NCBI GenBank assembly: GCA_002729525.1
Contig: PBYI01000056.1
Coordinates: 1 to 64,000, forward strand
From: Nocardioides sp.
GTDB taxonomy: Bacteria > Actinomycetota > Actinomycetes > Propionibacteriales > Nocardioidaceae
DNA length: 64,000 nucleotides
Direction: 5' to 3'
Made by a program: the position numbers and the translations under genes. Shown piece after piece: positions 35,003 through 43,257 of the stretch. Numbering within the stretch: the first letter of the stretch is position 1; each line of letters begins with the position of its first letter. The notes below the pieces were generated by a model. That model did no database searches, had not been told where the DNA came from, and saw only the letters and a list, made by a program, of their open reading frames with translations.

Positions 35003-35878
35003 TCAGGCGACGTCGACCTCCGAGAGGCGCCGCTTGAGCTTGCGCTTCTTCTTCTCGAGCTTCTCGACCCGCAGCTCCAGCGACTCGTTGCGCCGGGTGA
35101 GCCGCTCGAGCTCGACCAGAGCGTCGTTGAGCGCATGCTCGGTCGCGGTGACGACCTTCCCGGGGTCCTCGACCGCGTCGAGGGTGGGCAGCAGCAGCGC
35201 GGTGTCACCGACGACGTCGTACGGCGACGTGGCCAGCAGCTCGACCCAGGACCGGCCCAGTGCGTCGAGCACGGCCGCCCGCTCCGGGAGCGCCTGGTGC
35301 GGCGGTCGGGGCTTCACCGGGGCGGGCAGGTCGTCGAGGCGCAGCGACGCGGTGCCGAAGCCGGCGATCCTGCCGAGGCGCTTCCAGGTGTGGACGGGGT
35401 CGCCGTCGGTGACCAGCACGTGCAGCCGCTGCGGGTCGCGCACCCCGAGCGACCAGCGGTCGAGCACGCTGCCGAGGTCGCGGGCGGGGTCGCCGGGCAC
35501 GGTCCAGGCGTCGGGGGCGTGCACGGTGACCACGACGTGCACCTCGAACCCGTGCAGTGCGTCGACGGTGAGCGCGACCTGCTCCGGGCGGGCTGCGGCC
35601 AGCAGCGGCTGGCTGACCACGACGGTGTCGCGGCCCTTGGCGGCCCGCTTCAGCAGCCGGTGCCAGGTGCCGTCGACCTCCTTGCGCTTGTAGCCCCAGG
35701 CCTTGTGGGCGCGCAGCAGCTCCAGCGCGGCGTGGAAGGTCTCCTCGCTCGACTCGGCGGGGTGGCGGACCCCGAGCTCCAGCAGCGCGGAGTGGTGGCG
35801 CAGCAGGGCCGGCCCGACGAGGTCACCCGAGCCGTCGTCGAGCCCGACGTGCAGGAAGGCTTGGCGCTTCTTCGGCAT
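35003..35878 (-). CDS. Sulfotransferase-like protein with degenerate PAPS loop
   Basis: A 291-residue protein. The N-terminus 'FLHVGLDDGSGDLVGPALLRHHSALLELGV' follows the outline of sulfotransferases (FLHxGxPKTGTTxLQ...), but the PAPS-binding PKTGTT is replaced by DDGSGD, so sulfotransferase activity is unlikely. A strongly charged coiled coil (about 250-291, ending KKKRKLKRRLSEVDVA) closes the protein. I infer a non-catalytic relative; the similarity is by eye. Confidence 0.55.
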   Translation of the reverse strand: MPKKRQAFLHVGLDDGSGDLVGPALLRHHSALLELGVRHPAESSEETFHAALELLRAHKAWGYKRKEVDGTWHRLLKRAAKGRDTVVVSQPLLAAARPEQVALTVDALHGFEVHVVVTVHAPDAWTVPGDPARDLGSVLDRWSLGVRDPQRLHVLVTDGDPVHTWKRLGRIAGFGTASLRLDDLPAPVKPRPPHQALPERAAVLDALGRSWVELLATSPYDVVGDTALLLPTLDAVEDPGKVVTATEHALNDALVELERLTRRNESLELRVEKLEKKKRKLKRRLSEVDVA

Positions 35879-35933
35879 CGCAGCAGCATGACGCGCCCGC
35901 GTGAGCGCCGGGTGAACGCGCGGTGACCTGCGG

Positions 35934-36563
35934 CTACGGCGTGTCGGGGCCGGACAGCAGACCGCGCCGCTCCAGCTGGGCCCGCAGGGTCGGCGCGTCG
36001 GTGAAGACCTCGGCGTCCCAGCCGCACGCGCGCGCCGCCTCGACGTTCCGAGGGCTGTCGTCGGTGAAGTACAGCTCCTCCGGGGCGTGCCCGAAGCGCT
36101 CGGCGCTCAGCCGGTAGACCGTGTGGTCGGGCTTGGCGACCCCCACCTCGCCGGACACCACGACGTCGCGGAACAGTGCGATCTCCTCGTGCAGGCGCCC
36201 TGCCTCGGGCCAGAACTCCGCCGACCAGTTCGTCAGCGCGTACGTCGGGACGCCCGCCGCCGCGAGGTCGCGCAGCACCTCGGCCGTGCCCGGCACCAGC
36301 GTCGCGACGCTGCGCCAGAAGTGCTCCCGGTAGGCCCGCCCGTGCTCCAGCCAGCGTGGGTGGTGCTCGGCGAGCCACGCCTCGCCCTGCGCCCACGTGT
36401 CACCGGAGTCCTGCCGGTGGTTGTAGGCGAGGAAGTCGACCTCGTCGGTCGCCAGGAACGCCGCTGCCTCGGCGTCGCCCACGCCCGCGGCGATCGCGGC
36501 GTGCGGGTCCCAGCGGACCAGCACATTGCCGAGGTCGAGCACGACGGCGGTGGGTCGGATCAC
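35934..36563 (-). CDS. HAD-superfamily hydrolase (subfamily IA)
   Basis: A 209-residue phosphatase-like protein: motif I LDLGNVLVRWDP (nucleophile Asp9), motif II in 'TYALTNWS', motif III Lys in 'GVAKPDHTVY' and motif IV 'FTDDSPRNVEAA'. It resembles the YihX-like sugar-phosphate phosphatases. Its ATG overlaps the stop of the large repeat protein (ATGA), so it is the downstream gene of that operon. Confidence 0.9.
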   Translation of the reverse strand: MIRPTAVVLDLGNVLVRWDPHAAIAAGVGDAEAAAFLATDEVDFLAYNHRQDSGDTWAQGEAWLAEHHPRWLEHGRAYREHFWRSVATLVPGTAEVLRDLAAAGVPTYALTNWSAEFWPEAGRLHEEIALFRDVVVSGEVGVAKPDHTVYRLSAERFGHAPEELYFTDDSPRNVEAARACGWDAEVFTDAPTLRAQLERRGLLSGPDTP

Positions 36564-39500
36564 CGCCTGACCTTAATCCGGGCCACCCCTCTCGATCCGG
36601 AGAGTCGGCTGTTGCCGCTGTAGACCGCCTTGAGCAGGTGCTTGCCCTTCTTCAGGCGCGGCAGCCGGAGCGTGGTGGTCTCCTGCCGGAGGCGGAGGGT
36701 CTTCAGCTTCTTGCGGCCGTCGAGGACGGAGATGGTCCCGCTCGGCTCCGGGCCGAGCGAGGTGACGGTGATCGTCGCCCGTGCTCGCTGGCGCTGCCGG
36801 AACGTCGTCGGTTCGACCGTCAGCGTCGTGGTCGTGCCCGCCTTCGCGACCCGGGTCGTCGCCACGACGAAGGCGTCGACCCGACCGGTCGACCTGCCTG
36901 TCACCGCGAAGTGCAGCGGCAGCCCCGCGTCTTCCCCGCGCACCGTGTACGTCGCGTCGTCCGCCCGGTTGATCGGCTCGTTGCCGCGGTACCACTGGTA
37001 GGAGAGCCGGGTCCCGTCCGGCCAGGTGCCGGGGTTGCCGGTGACGGTGTTGCCGATCGCGGCGCGACCGATGATCCGCGGGGGCGTGAGCGGGGCGACG
37101 GCCTGGCCGAGTCCCGGCCCGAACGGCTCACTGGTCGAGGTCGCGTCGTCGTACCCCTGCAGCCAGCCGGTCGCAACGACCCGGATCTCGTGGCCGTAGT
37201 CGTCGGGGACCAGCTGGTAGACGGTGCCGGTGGCTCCGTCGATCGGGGTGCCGGGCGTGCTGCGTCCGGTCTTGCGGTACCACTGGTAGGTGATCTGGTC
37301 GGCCGGGACGGCCGGCGCCCAGATGGGCGGCTCGAGCGACAGGGTCGAGCCGATCTCGCCGGTGCCTGACACCGCGACCTGGCGGACCACTGCCGGTCCG
37401 CTGCTCGTGGTGAAGGGGCGCCAGTCGGAGGTGCCGAGGGACGCGCCGCCCGGGTCGAGGGCGGTCACGCGCCACTCCCAGTCGCCCGTCGGGATCGGGG
37501 AGTTGTGCGCCCAGGCCGTAGCGACGGTGGTCACCGTGGTCAGGTTGCCGCCGCCGAGGCGACGTAGCTCCCAGCGGTACTGGCGGGCGCGCTCCAGCAG
37601 GTCCCAGGTGAACGTCGTTTCGCGCGGTGCGACGGCGACCCCGTCGCCGGGGAGCAGGAGGTCGGGTGCCTCCCCGCGCACGGTGAACGCCCGCACCGGG
37701 GACCAGTCGCCCTGGCGACCCTTCGCGTCGATCCGCGCCACCCGCCACTCGTAGCCGATGTCGTTGACGGGGAGGGCCGTGCGCGGCGCCCACGAGGGTT
37801 GGAGCACGACCTCGTTGCGGACGGGCTGCCCGACGGCGACCGTGCCGGCGGTGAAGACCTGCACGCGGTACTTGGCGGCGAAGTCGAGCGGGTCCCAGGT
37901 GAAGGGCCCGTCACCCGGGAGGGGCGCTCCGGGTGCCGGATCGCGCAGCACCGGCGTCGGCGAGCGCTTCTGGAACGTGCCGGTCTCGCTCCAGTTGGAG
38001 GCCTTGCCGTTCTGGTCGTTGGCGCGCACCCGCCAGTAGATCGGGCCCTCCGGGTAGGTCGTGGCATACGACGTGAGCCACGTCTGGTCGACGTCGATCG
38101 TCTCGAGGCGGGTCGCGAAGTCCTCGTCGATCGAGGTCTGCACCGTGTAGGTCTTGGCGCTCACCTCGGCGTGGCTGTACTTCAGCGTGGTGTCGGTGAC
38201 GGGGTGGGTGACCTGGCTGTCCAGCCATGGCGACCACTCCAGCCGCACGTCGTCCGCGACGACCGTGAGGTCCTCGCCGTCTGAGACGGGGCCGACCAGG
38301 TCCGGGCCGACGGTCTCCTTGTTGAACTGGTGGGTCGGGAAGTCGGGCGGCTGGCACACGCTGTTGGAGCACGGGACGACCTCCCAGAAGTACGCCGACT
38401 GGGCCTGGGCGTCGTCGAAGGCCTTCGTGCTCTGCCACATGGTGTTGCTCACCGGCGTCGGGAAGGCATATCCGGGCACCGGGTTCGTCATCTCGGCGTC
38501 GCGGGCGAGGTACAGCCGGTAGGAGGTCGCGCCCCGTGCGGGCTCCCAGGACAGCACGGGGCTCTGACGCAGGTTCTGGCAGTTCTGCGGCAGCTCGGCG
38601 TCACACACGTCGCGGGCGGCCCCTCCCACTCCGAGAGTGCTGGCGCCGGCCAGAGCCACCCCGTAGGTCGCGTCAGCGACGGCGTCGGTCTCGATGCTGA
38701 AGGAGCCGGTGCCCGTACTGGTGCCGAGGGCCCTGTCGCCGTCGAAGGCTGCGACGAACCACTGCCAGGTCCCGTCGCCGAGGGCGGCGCCGGCGTACTC
38801 GGCCGCCGGGTAGGCGAAGTCCGCGGCCAGCTCGGTCTCGTCGCCGTGCTCGTCGACGAGGTGGACCCGGTAGTGGTCGGCACCTGCCACGGGGGTCCAG
38901 CGGAGGGTCGGGAAGTCGCGGAACAATCCGCCCGTCGGCGTGATGACATCCGGATACGTGCCCTCTGCCTCCGGCGGCTCGACCGAGAACGTCCGCTGGT
39001 CGGCGACAGGCTGAGCGGGACCGAGCTCGCCCCCCTCCGCCACGGTCTGGACCTGCCAGCGGTAGACCGCCTCCGGGTCGAGCAATGTCGGCCAGGTGAG
39101 GGACGTCGTGTGGGTGTCCTCGCTCGCCACGTCGCCGGTCACGGTGTCGGTGAGCGTGACCCGGTACGTCTCGAAACCCGGCACGGATGACCAGTGCATC
39201 GTCGGCACGTCGGTGAGCTCGCCGTCCGCCGGCGAGATGGGCGTGACCTGCTCGGGGTCGTAGACGAAGGTGTTGACGTCCGCGGAGAGCAACACCGTCC
39301 CTTGACCGCTCGGCGCATCGTTGGCGAGCACGCGCCAGAACCACGTGCCGGCCGACGTGGGCCGGCAACCGCCAGGTACGTAGGTCGTGTGGATCGTGGT
39401 GCAGGACTGGGTGCGGTTGTTCTCGGGGAAGGTCGAGTCCTGGCTCACCAGCAGCGTGTACGTCGACGCCCGCGCGAGTGGCGTCCACTGGTAGAAGAGC

Positions 39501-40528
39501 GGGTCGCCGACGGTCTCACCGTCCGGGTAGACGGCGTGCGGCTGCTCGAGCCACTTCAGGTCGAAGCCGAAGGCCTGGTCGCCCCAGGCCGGCGCGTGCC
39601 CCGACACGTCGACGCCTCGGACCCGCCAGAAGTACTGGTTGCTGCGCAGGGTGGTGGGAGGGGAGTACGTCGTGCCGAGGATCCCCGCCTTGGCGTGCGT
39701 CACCGTGAGGAAGTTGCGGTCGTCGCTGACCTGCACCTCGTACGTCGCCGCGCCCGGGACGCTCGGCCAGTCGAGCTCCAGGTCGTCGGTCACCAGCTCG
39801 CCCTCGGCCGGCGACACGGGGATCCCGGTCGCGGAGATGACCTGGGGCATGGATGCGAGCCCGGTGACCGTGTACGACCGCACGCTCGACCACTCGGAGA
39901 ACAGCCCGGTGTCGAGCTTGGCGCGGACGCGCCACTGCGACGTGCCCACCTCGGCCAGCTGGGACAAGGTGTAGGTCGTGGTCGGGGTCGTGTAGGTGCT
40001 GATGAGTGCTGGGTCCACGAACTGCGGGTCGCTACCGATCTGCAGCTCGTACGCCGTCGCGCCCGCCACCGGTTCCCAGGCGAACTCGAGCGCCTCGTAG
40101 GGCTGGGAGAGGCTGGACAGGTGCTCCGGGCTCGTCTGGACGGGCGGGCTCACCGCGGTCCGGGTGAACTCTGCGGTCGCCCAGGGGCCGGGGTCTGACA
40201 CGGCGACGGCGCGGACCCGCCAGCGCAGGGTGCCGAGCGGCAGCTGCCCGGTCGGCGTCGAGGCGACGTTGGTGGTCGTCTGGTTCCACACCCGGTTCGT
40301 GAACTCGGCGTCCGTGGCGACCTGCACCTCGTACTTCGTCGCCTCGCGCACCGGGGACCACGACAGGGTCGGGCTGCCCGAGACGGAGGAGCCGGACGGA
40401 GCGAGGTCGGTGGGCGCCGGCGGTGCTGCGGCGTCGGCGCGGGGCGCCACGAGCAGCGACAGCAGGACGGGCAGTGCGGCGAGCAGCGCGAGGCGGCGTA
40501 CGGAGTGAGAGGCGGAGCGAGCGGGCAC
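36560..40528 (-). CDS. Giant secreted protein with Trp/Tyr beta-repeats and Ig-like C-terminus
   Basis: A 1322-residue exported protein. After a signal peptide (cleavage after about residue 26, PRADAAAPP) come about ten fibronectin-III-like repeats of 90-115 residues, each with the core 'W-xPV-xGA-xx-Y-xVQV-xx-D-xxF' and a later 'WRVRA' strand. Two domains of the 'YQWYR' type (about 1035-1220) and a final bacterial Ig-like domain (about 1225-1322) follow. There is no sortase signal or membrane helix, so it is released or wall-associated; a role in adhesion or surface structure is inferred. GTG 40528 has GGAAGG 8 bases upstream. The product of the next gene (HAD) is translationally coupled. 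Confidence 0.85.
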   Translation of the reverse strand: MPARSASHSVRRLALLAALPVLLSLLVAPRADAAAPPAPTDLAPSGSSVSGSPTLSWSPVREATKYEVQVATDAEFTNRVWNQTTTNVASTPTGQLPLGTLRWRVRAVAVSDPGPWATAEFTRTAVSPPVQTSPEHLSSLSQPYEALEFAWEPVAGATAYELQIGSDPQFVDPALISTYTTPTTTYTLSQLAEVGTSQWRVRAKLDTGLFSEWSSVRSYTVTGLASMPQVISATGIPVSPAEGELVTDDLELDWPSVPGAATYEVQVSDDRNFLTVTHAKAGILGTTYSPPTTLRSNQYFWRVRGVDVSGHAPAWGDQAFGFDLKWLEQPHAVYPDGETVGDPLFYQWTPLARASTYTLLVSQDSTFPENNRTQSCTTIHTTYVPGGCRPTSAGTWFWRVLANDAPSGQGTVLLSADVNTFVYDPEQVTPISPADGELTDVPTMHWSSVPGFETYRVTLTDTVTGDVASEDTHTTSLTWPTLLDPEAVYRWQVQTVAEGGELGPAQPVADQRTFSVEPPEAEGTYPDVITPTGGLFRDFPTLRWTPVAGADHYRVHLVDEHGDETELAADFAYPAAEYAGAALGDGTWQWFVAAFDGDRALGTSTGTGSFSIETDAVADATYGVALAGASTLGVGGAARDVCDAELPQNCQNLRQSPVLSWEPARGATSYRLYLARDAEMTNPVPGYAFPTPVSNTMWQSTKAFDDAQAQSAYFWEVVPCSNSVCQPPDFPTHQFNKETVGPDLVGPVSDGEDLTVVADDVRLEWSPWLDSQVTHPVTDTTLKYSHAEVSAKTYTVQTSIDEDFATRLETIDVDQTWLTSYATTYPEGPIYWRVRANDQNGKASNWSETGTFQKRSPTPVLRDPAPGAPLPGDGPFTWDPLDFAAKYRVQVFTAGTVAVGQPVRNEVVLQPSWAPRTALPVNDIGYEWRVARIDAKGRQGDWSPVRAFTVRGEAPDLLLPGDGVAVAPRETTFTWDLLERARQYRWELRRLGGGNLTTVTTVATAWAHNSPIPTGDWEWRVTALDPGGASLGTSDWRPFTTSSGPAVVRQVAVSGTGEIGSTLSLEPPIWAPAVPADQITYQWYRKTGRSTPGTPIDGATGTVYQLVPDDYGHEIRVVATGWLQGYDDATSTSEPFGPGLGQAVAPLTPPRIIGRAAIGNTVTGNPGTWPDGTRLSYQWYRGNEPINRADDATYTVRGEDAGLPLHFAVTGRSTGRVDAFVVATTRVAKAGTTTTLTVEPTTFRQRQRARATITVTSLGPEPSGTISVLDGRKKLKTLRLRQETTTLRLPRLKKGKHLLKAVYSGNSRLSGSRGVARIKVRR

Positions 40529-40617
40529 GGGCGGACCTTCCGAGCAGGGCGACGCGTCACCGTAGGTGCCGTGGCGCCCGTCACTCGAGGGAAAGTCGGG
40601 CAAGTGACGCGAAGTGA

Positions 40618-41262
40618 CTAGGAGGTCTGCCCGTTCGTCACGGCATTGTCCAGCCAGCCGACCAGCGGCCGAACGGAACGCCAGTCGGTGCGCACCATCT
40701 CCAGCACCTCGGGCGTGTGGATGACCTCGGCGAACCCGTAGTCCTTGCGGACCAGCAGCTGCTTGTGGCGCAGCAGCTCGATCCGCGGGTGGTCGGCGTC
40801 GTACCCGCGCGGCGAGGTCTTGAGCTTCTCGCCGCCGACCTCGAACCCGCGCTTCTCCAGCGTGGTGAGGTGGCGGCGCAGCACCGGTCCGGAGTGGTCG
40901 TCGGCGATCGCGGCGCGGATGGCGGCGAGGCGCTCGCCGCCGGCCTCGTAGAACCCGCCGCCGACCATGACGCCGCGGGGGCTGAGCTGGACGTAGAAGC
41001 CGAGCGACGGACCGGCCGCGACGAACGCGCCCTGGTGCGTCTTGTACGGCGTCTTGTCCTTGCTGAACCGCACGTCGCGGTACGGCCGGAAGATCTTGGC
41101 CGTGCCGAACTCCGGCGCGAGCTCGGCGCACAGCGCCTCCATCGGCGCCTTCACCGACTCGGCGTACACCTGCTTGTGCGCCTCCCAGAACGACTTGGTG
41201 TTGTCGACCTCGAGGTCGTCGTAGAAGTCGAGCGCGGCGACCGGGAAGCCCTCGAAAGACAC
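40618..41262 (-). CDS. DUF2461-domain protein
   Basis: A 214-residue soluble protein that shows the DUF2461 pattern: 'DFYDDLEVDNTKSFWEAHK' at the start, 'IFRPYRDVRFSKDKTPYKTH' near 60, 'GFYVQLSPRGVMVGGGFY' near 90 and 'PRGYDADHPRIELLRHK' near 150. The function of the family is unknown. It is the last clear chromosomal gene before the prophage. Confidence 0.9.
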   Translation of the reverse strand: MSFEGFPVAALDFYDDLEVDNTKSFWEAHKQVYAESVKAPMEALCAELAPEFGTAKIFRPYRDVRFSKDKTPYKTHQGAFVAAGPSLGFYVQLSPRGVMVGGGFYEAGGERLAAIRAAIADDHSGPVLRRHLTTLEKRGFEVGGEKLKTSPRGYDADHPRIELLRHKQLLVRKDYGFAEVIHTPEVLEMVRTDWRSVRPLVGWLDNAVTNGQTS

Positions 41263-41286
41263 GCCGTGAGCCTACGACCGGTGGCT

Positions 41287-41343
41287 GGAAGTGGACGTTT
41301 CCGGGGTTCCGCGGGCCCGGGGACACCGGGAACGTCCACTTTC
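41287..41343. repeat. Palindromic element with 13-base arms
   Basis: GGAAGTGGACGTT (41287-41299) and its near-inverse AACGTCCACTTTC (41331-41343; 12 of 13 match) flank a GC-rich 31-base spacer that can also pair (CCGGGG with the inner bases). It lies between the DUF2461 gene and the presumed prophage border. It is a third long intergenic palindrome of different sequence but similar size. Confidence 0.6.
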
Positions 41344-41363
41344 GCGGTGCCATGAGGATGAAG

Positions 41364-41389
41364 TGGAGCGGATGACGAGACTCGAATGC
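41364..41389 (-). other. tRNA-Gly 3'-end-like sequence, candidate prophage att site
   Basis: On the minus strand these 26 bases (GCATTCGAGTCTC then GTCATCCGCTCCA) match the T-arm and acceptor 3' end of an actinobacterial tRNA-Gly, including CCA, at about 21 of 26 positions by comparison with a remembered tRNA-Gly consensus. No 5' half of a tRNA is present. A partial tRNA 3' end at the edge of a prophage is the usual trace of tRNA-targeted integration. Confidence 0.5.
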
Positions 41390-41390
41390 G

Positions 41391-41426
41391 TACTATACAG
41401 GCATGCGACCTGCATAGATGCAGGTC
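41391..41426. promoter_or_regulatory. Promoter-like sequence followed by a 20-base palindrome
   Basis: A -10-like TACTAT (41391-41396) on the plus strand is followed by a near-perfect palindrome GACCTGCAT-ag-ATGCAGGTC (41407-41426), partly repeated in the preceding bases. It could be an operator for a phage regulator or an integrase arm site. The stretch from 41427 to 41575 holds no gene that I can support. Confidence 0.4.
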
Positions 41427-41575
41427 AGAGCGGTGGCTAGTGGATCTGAGTGGAATCACGCGGACTCAGAACCGAGCAGATCGGGTACGCCGTACCCTCC
41501 GCTGGACCCTGATGGTGAGGCCTGGACGCGTCTGGAGTCGATCGCCTGTCGGCGCTGCCGCCTACCGTCCCCGTC

Positions 41576-41761
41576 ATGCACACCGAGGATCGAACCGCGG
41601 GCAAGTCGGGCTGGTCCTGCTCGTGGGGCGCCGACGGCATGAGCGCGGCGTGCGGGCCGGCGGACGGCCGCCCCAGTCAACGTCAGAAGGTCGTCGACGC
41701 CCAGGACGCGGTCGAGCAGGGCAGCCAGGAGCGCGACAGTAACGACGGGTGGGGAGCCTGA
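41576..41761 (+). CDS. Possible small protein upstream of DUF3263
   Basis: A 61-residue hydrophilic product with natural-looking composition (KSGWSCSWGADGMSAACG near the middle, then QRQKVVDAQDAVEQGSQERD). Its TGA overlaps the ATG of the DUF3263 gene (TGATG), which supports translation. No ribosome site is evident. Unrecognised; no function. Confidence 0.4.
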   Translation: MHTEDRTAGKSGWSCSWGADGMSAACGPADGRPSQRQKVVDAQDAVEQGSQERDSNDGWGA

Positions 41762-41994
41762 TGGCCGCTCTCACCGAGTTGGAGCTCGACATGCTCGAGT
41801 TCGAGCGGGCGTGGTTCAAGTACGCCGGCGCGAAGGAGACGCAGGTGCGTGACCGCTTCGGGATCTCGGCCGTTCGGTACTACCAGCAGCTCAACGTGCT
41901 GATCGACCGACCCGAGGCGCTGGCGGCGGATCCAGCGCTCGTGCGACGGCTTCTTCGGCTGCGAGCAGCAAGGCGCGGACAGCGGTCGCGGTGA
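41761..41994 (+). CDS. DUF3263 protein
   Basis: A 77-residue helical protein. The signature 'LDMLEFERAWFKYAGAKETQVRDRFGISAVRYYQ' (here ELDMLEFERAWFKYAGAKE and the following VRDRFGISAVRYYQQLN) is typical for DUF3263, a small HTH-like actinobacterial family also found in phages. It probably binds DNA. It is coupled to the preceding small frame and followed by a lipoprotein gene. Confidence 0.85.
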   Translation: MAALTELELDMLEFERAWFKYAGAKETQVRDRFGISAVRYYQQLNVLIDRPEALAADPALVRRLLRLRAARRGQRSR

Positions 41995-42013
41995 CGGACT
42001 ACCCTCCACGGTC

Positions 42014-42484
42014 ATGCGCACGTTCCTCGGCCTGACTGCCGCGTGTCTACTCCTGACCGGGTGCGGCGGAACGAGTCAGCCGGATACGGGAGCAACATCC
42101 CCTTCCGAGTCGACACCTGCGCCCGTGATCATGACCGGCCGCATCGACGTCGAGCTGTTCGGTGGGTTCAGGTTCAAGCGCAATCCCGATCGGTGTCTGG
42201 CTGAGTCCGCTGATCTGCGTCGTGGGCTAGAGGATGCTGTCGTGCGGGCGCCGGACGGACGCGAGATCGTCACGGTGCGTCTCAATCCTGACGGGCTTCC
42301 GCCCACCTACACGGAGGACGGCGAGGAGTACTACAGCCAGGGCATTTGCATGTTCACCTTCACCGCGACGATCCCCGAGCCCGAGGATGGGGTCTACACG
42401 GTGGCATTCCCGACCCTCGGGCTGGAGAAGCGTTTCACTGCGGATGCTGCGAGTGAGCTGCGGATCGAGTACGACCCGACCTGA
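42014..42484 (+). CDS. Prophage-border lipoprotein
   Basis: A 156-residue lipoprotein with a signal peptide ending LLTGC (Cys17), a Ser/Thr linker and a beta-rich domain with a cysteine pair. The family is not recognised. Lipoproteins of this kind in temperate actinophages can change the host surface or exclude other phages; this is inference. The composition is slightly less GC-rich than in chromosomal neighbours. Confidence 0.7.
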   Translation: MRTFLGLTAACLLLTGCGGTSQPDTGATSPSESTPAPVIMTGRIDVELFGGFRFKRNPDRCLAESADLRRGLEDAVVRAPDGREIVTVRLNPDGLPPTYTEDGEEYYSQGICMFTFTATIPEPEDGVYTVAFPTLGLEKRFTADAASELRIEYDPT

Positions 42485-42502
42485 CGGAGAGGTAGCGAAC
42501 GC

Positions 42503-42724
42503 TCAGCTCGACAGGAACGCTGAGACGGCGTGGGCGGCGTGGCGGTCGCGGGACCGCCGGGCGGTGTCGTAGGCCGCGGTGGTGCGCGGGTCGGCGTCAG
42601 GACGGAGCGTCGGCCGCTTGTGCCGCGCGGCGCTGTCGGTCCTTCCACCGTCGGTGTCGTTCGCGCGCAGCAGCTCGTCCCTCTGGGGATCGCTCGCACG
42701 CGATGCACGCCCGGCCTCCGTCCG
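42503..42724 (-). pseudogene. In-frame continuation of the HNH gene beyond a TGA
   Basis: The minus-strand frame of the HNH gene continues for 73 codons after the TGA at 42725-42727 to a second TGA at 42503-42505. It has about 87% G/C at third codon positions, a natural composition (LLRANDTDGGRTDSAARHK) and no ATG, GTG or TTG start. It looks like the former C-terminal part of the upstream protein, cut off by a nonsense change. Confidence 0.5.
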
Positions 42725-43042
42725 TCATGACTCGGGTGGTGGCCGGTCAACCCCGACCACCTCGAGCCCACCACCCAGAGACAGAACGTGCTCCGTGGTG
42801 CGGCACAGGTGGTCTACGACGGTGCCGTCATCTGGGAGTGGCCCGCGGAACAGGATCCAGGCGGCGCGGTGGGCAGGCATGACACGGCCGAGGGTGAACG
42901 CGCCGTAGCGTCCTTCGCTGGCTGTGGCGCCCGTCCAGATCCAGTGGCCGGAGTCGAGCTTGGTGACCTTCGCGAGGAACCTGGTCATAGGGTCGCGGCT
43001 GCGGATGGGCTGGGTCGGGATCTTCCCTGGGTTGCGGCGCAT
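42725..43042 (-). CDS. HNH endonuclease, probably truncated at both ends
   Basis: A 105-residue product with the phage HNH core: 'GHWIWTGATASEGRYGAF', 'PAHRAAWILFRGPLPDD' and 'VVDHLCRTTE'. The later part of the normal motif (rCVNPxHLE) is altered to HVLSLGGGLE, so catalysis is doubtful. The same frame is coding-like for 24 codons upstream of the ATG (zinc-finger-like CDRPHEFKGYCHAHHEW) but has no start there, and it continues after the TGA. I regard it as a decaying homing-type nuclease. Confidence 0.65.
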   Translation of the reverse strand: MRRNPGKIPTQPIRSRDPMTRFLAKVTKLDSGHWIWTGATASEGRYGAFTLGRVMPAHRAAWILFRGPLPDDGTVVDHLCRTTEHVLSLGGGLEVVGVDRPPPES

Positions 43043-43257
43043 CCACTCGTGGTGGGCGTGGCAGTAGCCCTTGAACTCGTGGGGTCGGTCGCACGCCGGG
43101 ACCGAGCGTGGTCCTCAGGGATTCGCAGGTGCTCGGAGACCTCGGCGACAGTCATCCACTCGCGGCCGTTGGCCTCGAGACGCTGACTGCGTGCCAGCGC
43201 ACGGGCGATGAGGTCGACCAGCCACTCCTCGTCGCCGTCCTCCATGACGATCTTCAC
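42985..43257 (-). CDS. Short helix-turn-helix protein, frame lost in its second half
   Basis: GTG 43257 overlaps the stop of the upstream gene (GTGA), so the start is secure. Residues 1 to about 48 are normal (EEWLVDLIARALARSQRLE, then an HTH-like EWMTVAEVSEHLRIPED). From about 43115 on, this frame loses third-position GC (about 62%) while the HNH frame gains it (about 90%). A single-base deletion or insertion near 43115 probably separated one longer HTH-zinc finger-HNH protein into two frames. Confidence 0.5.
   Translation of the reverse strand: MKIVMEDGDEEWLVDLIARALARSQRLEANGREWMTVAEVSEHLRIPEDHARSRRATDPTSSRATATPTTSGCAATQGRSRPSPSAAATL

Noticed and set aside
41386..41742. A long plus-strand frame of 118 codons at the prophage border.
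   Set aside because: Arg/Gly-rich composition without domain, and a better-supported frame (41576-41761) lies on the same DNA in another phase.
42597..42728. A 43-codon minus-strand frame with ATG overlapping the HNH stop and a CxxC motif (CIACERS).
   Set aside because: The stop-start overlap is attractive, but third-position GC is only about 67%, while the overlapping HNH frame reaches about 87% over the same bases. The HNH-frame continuation is the better coding candidate.
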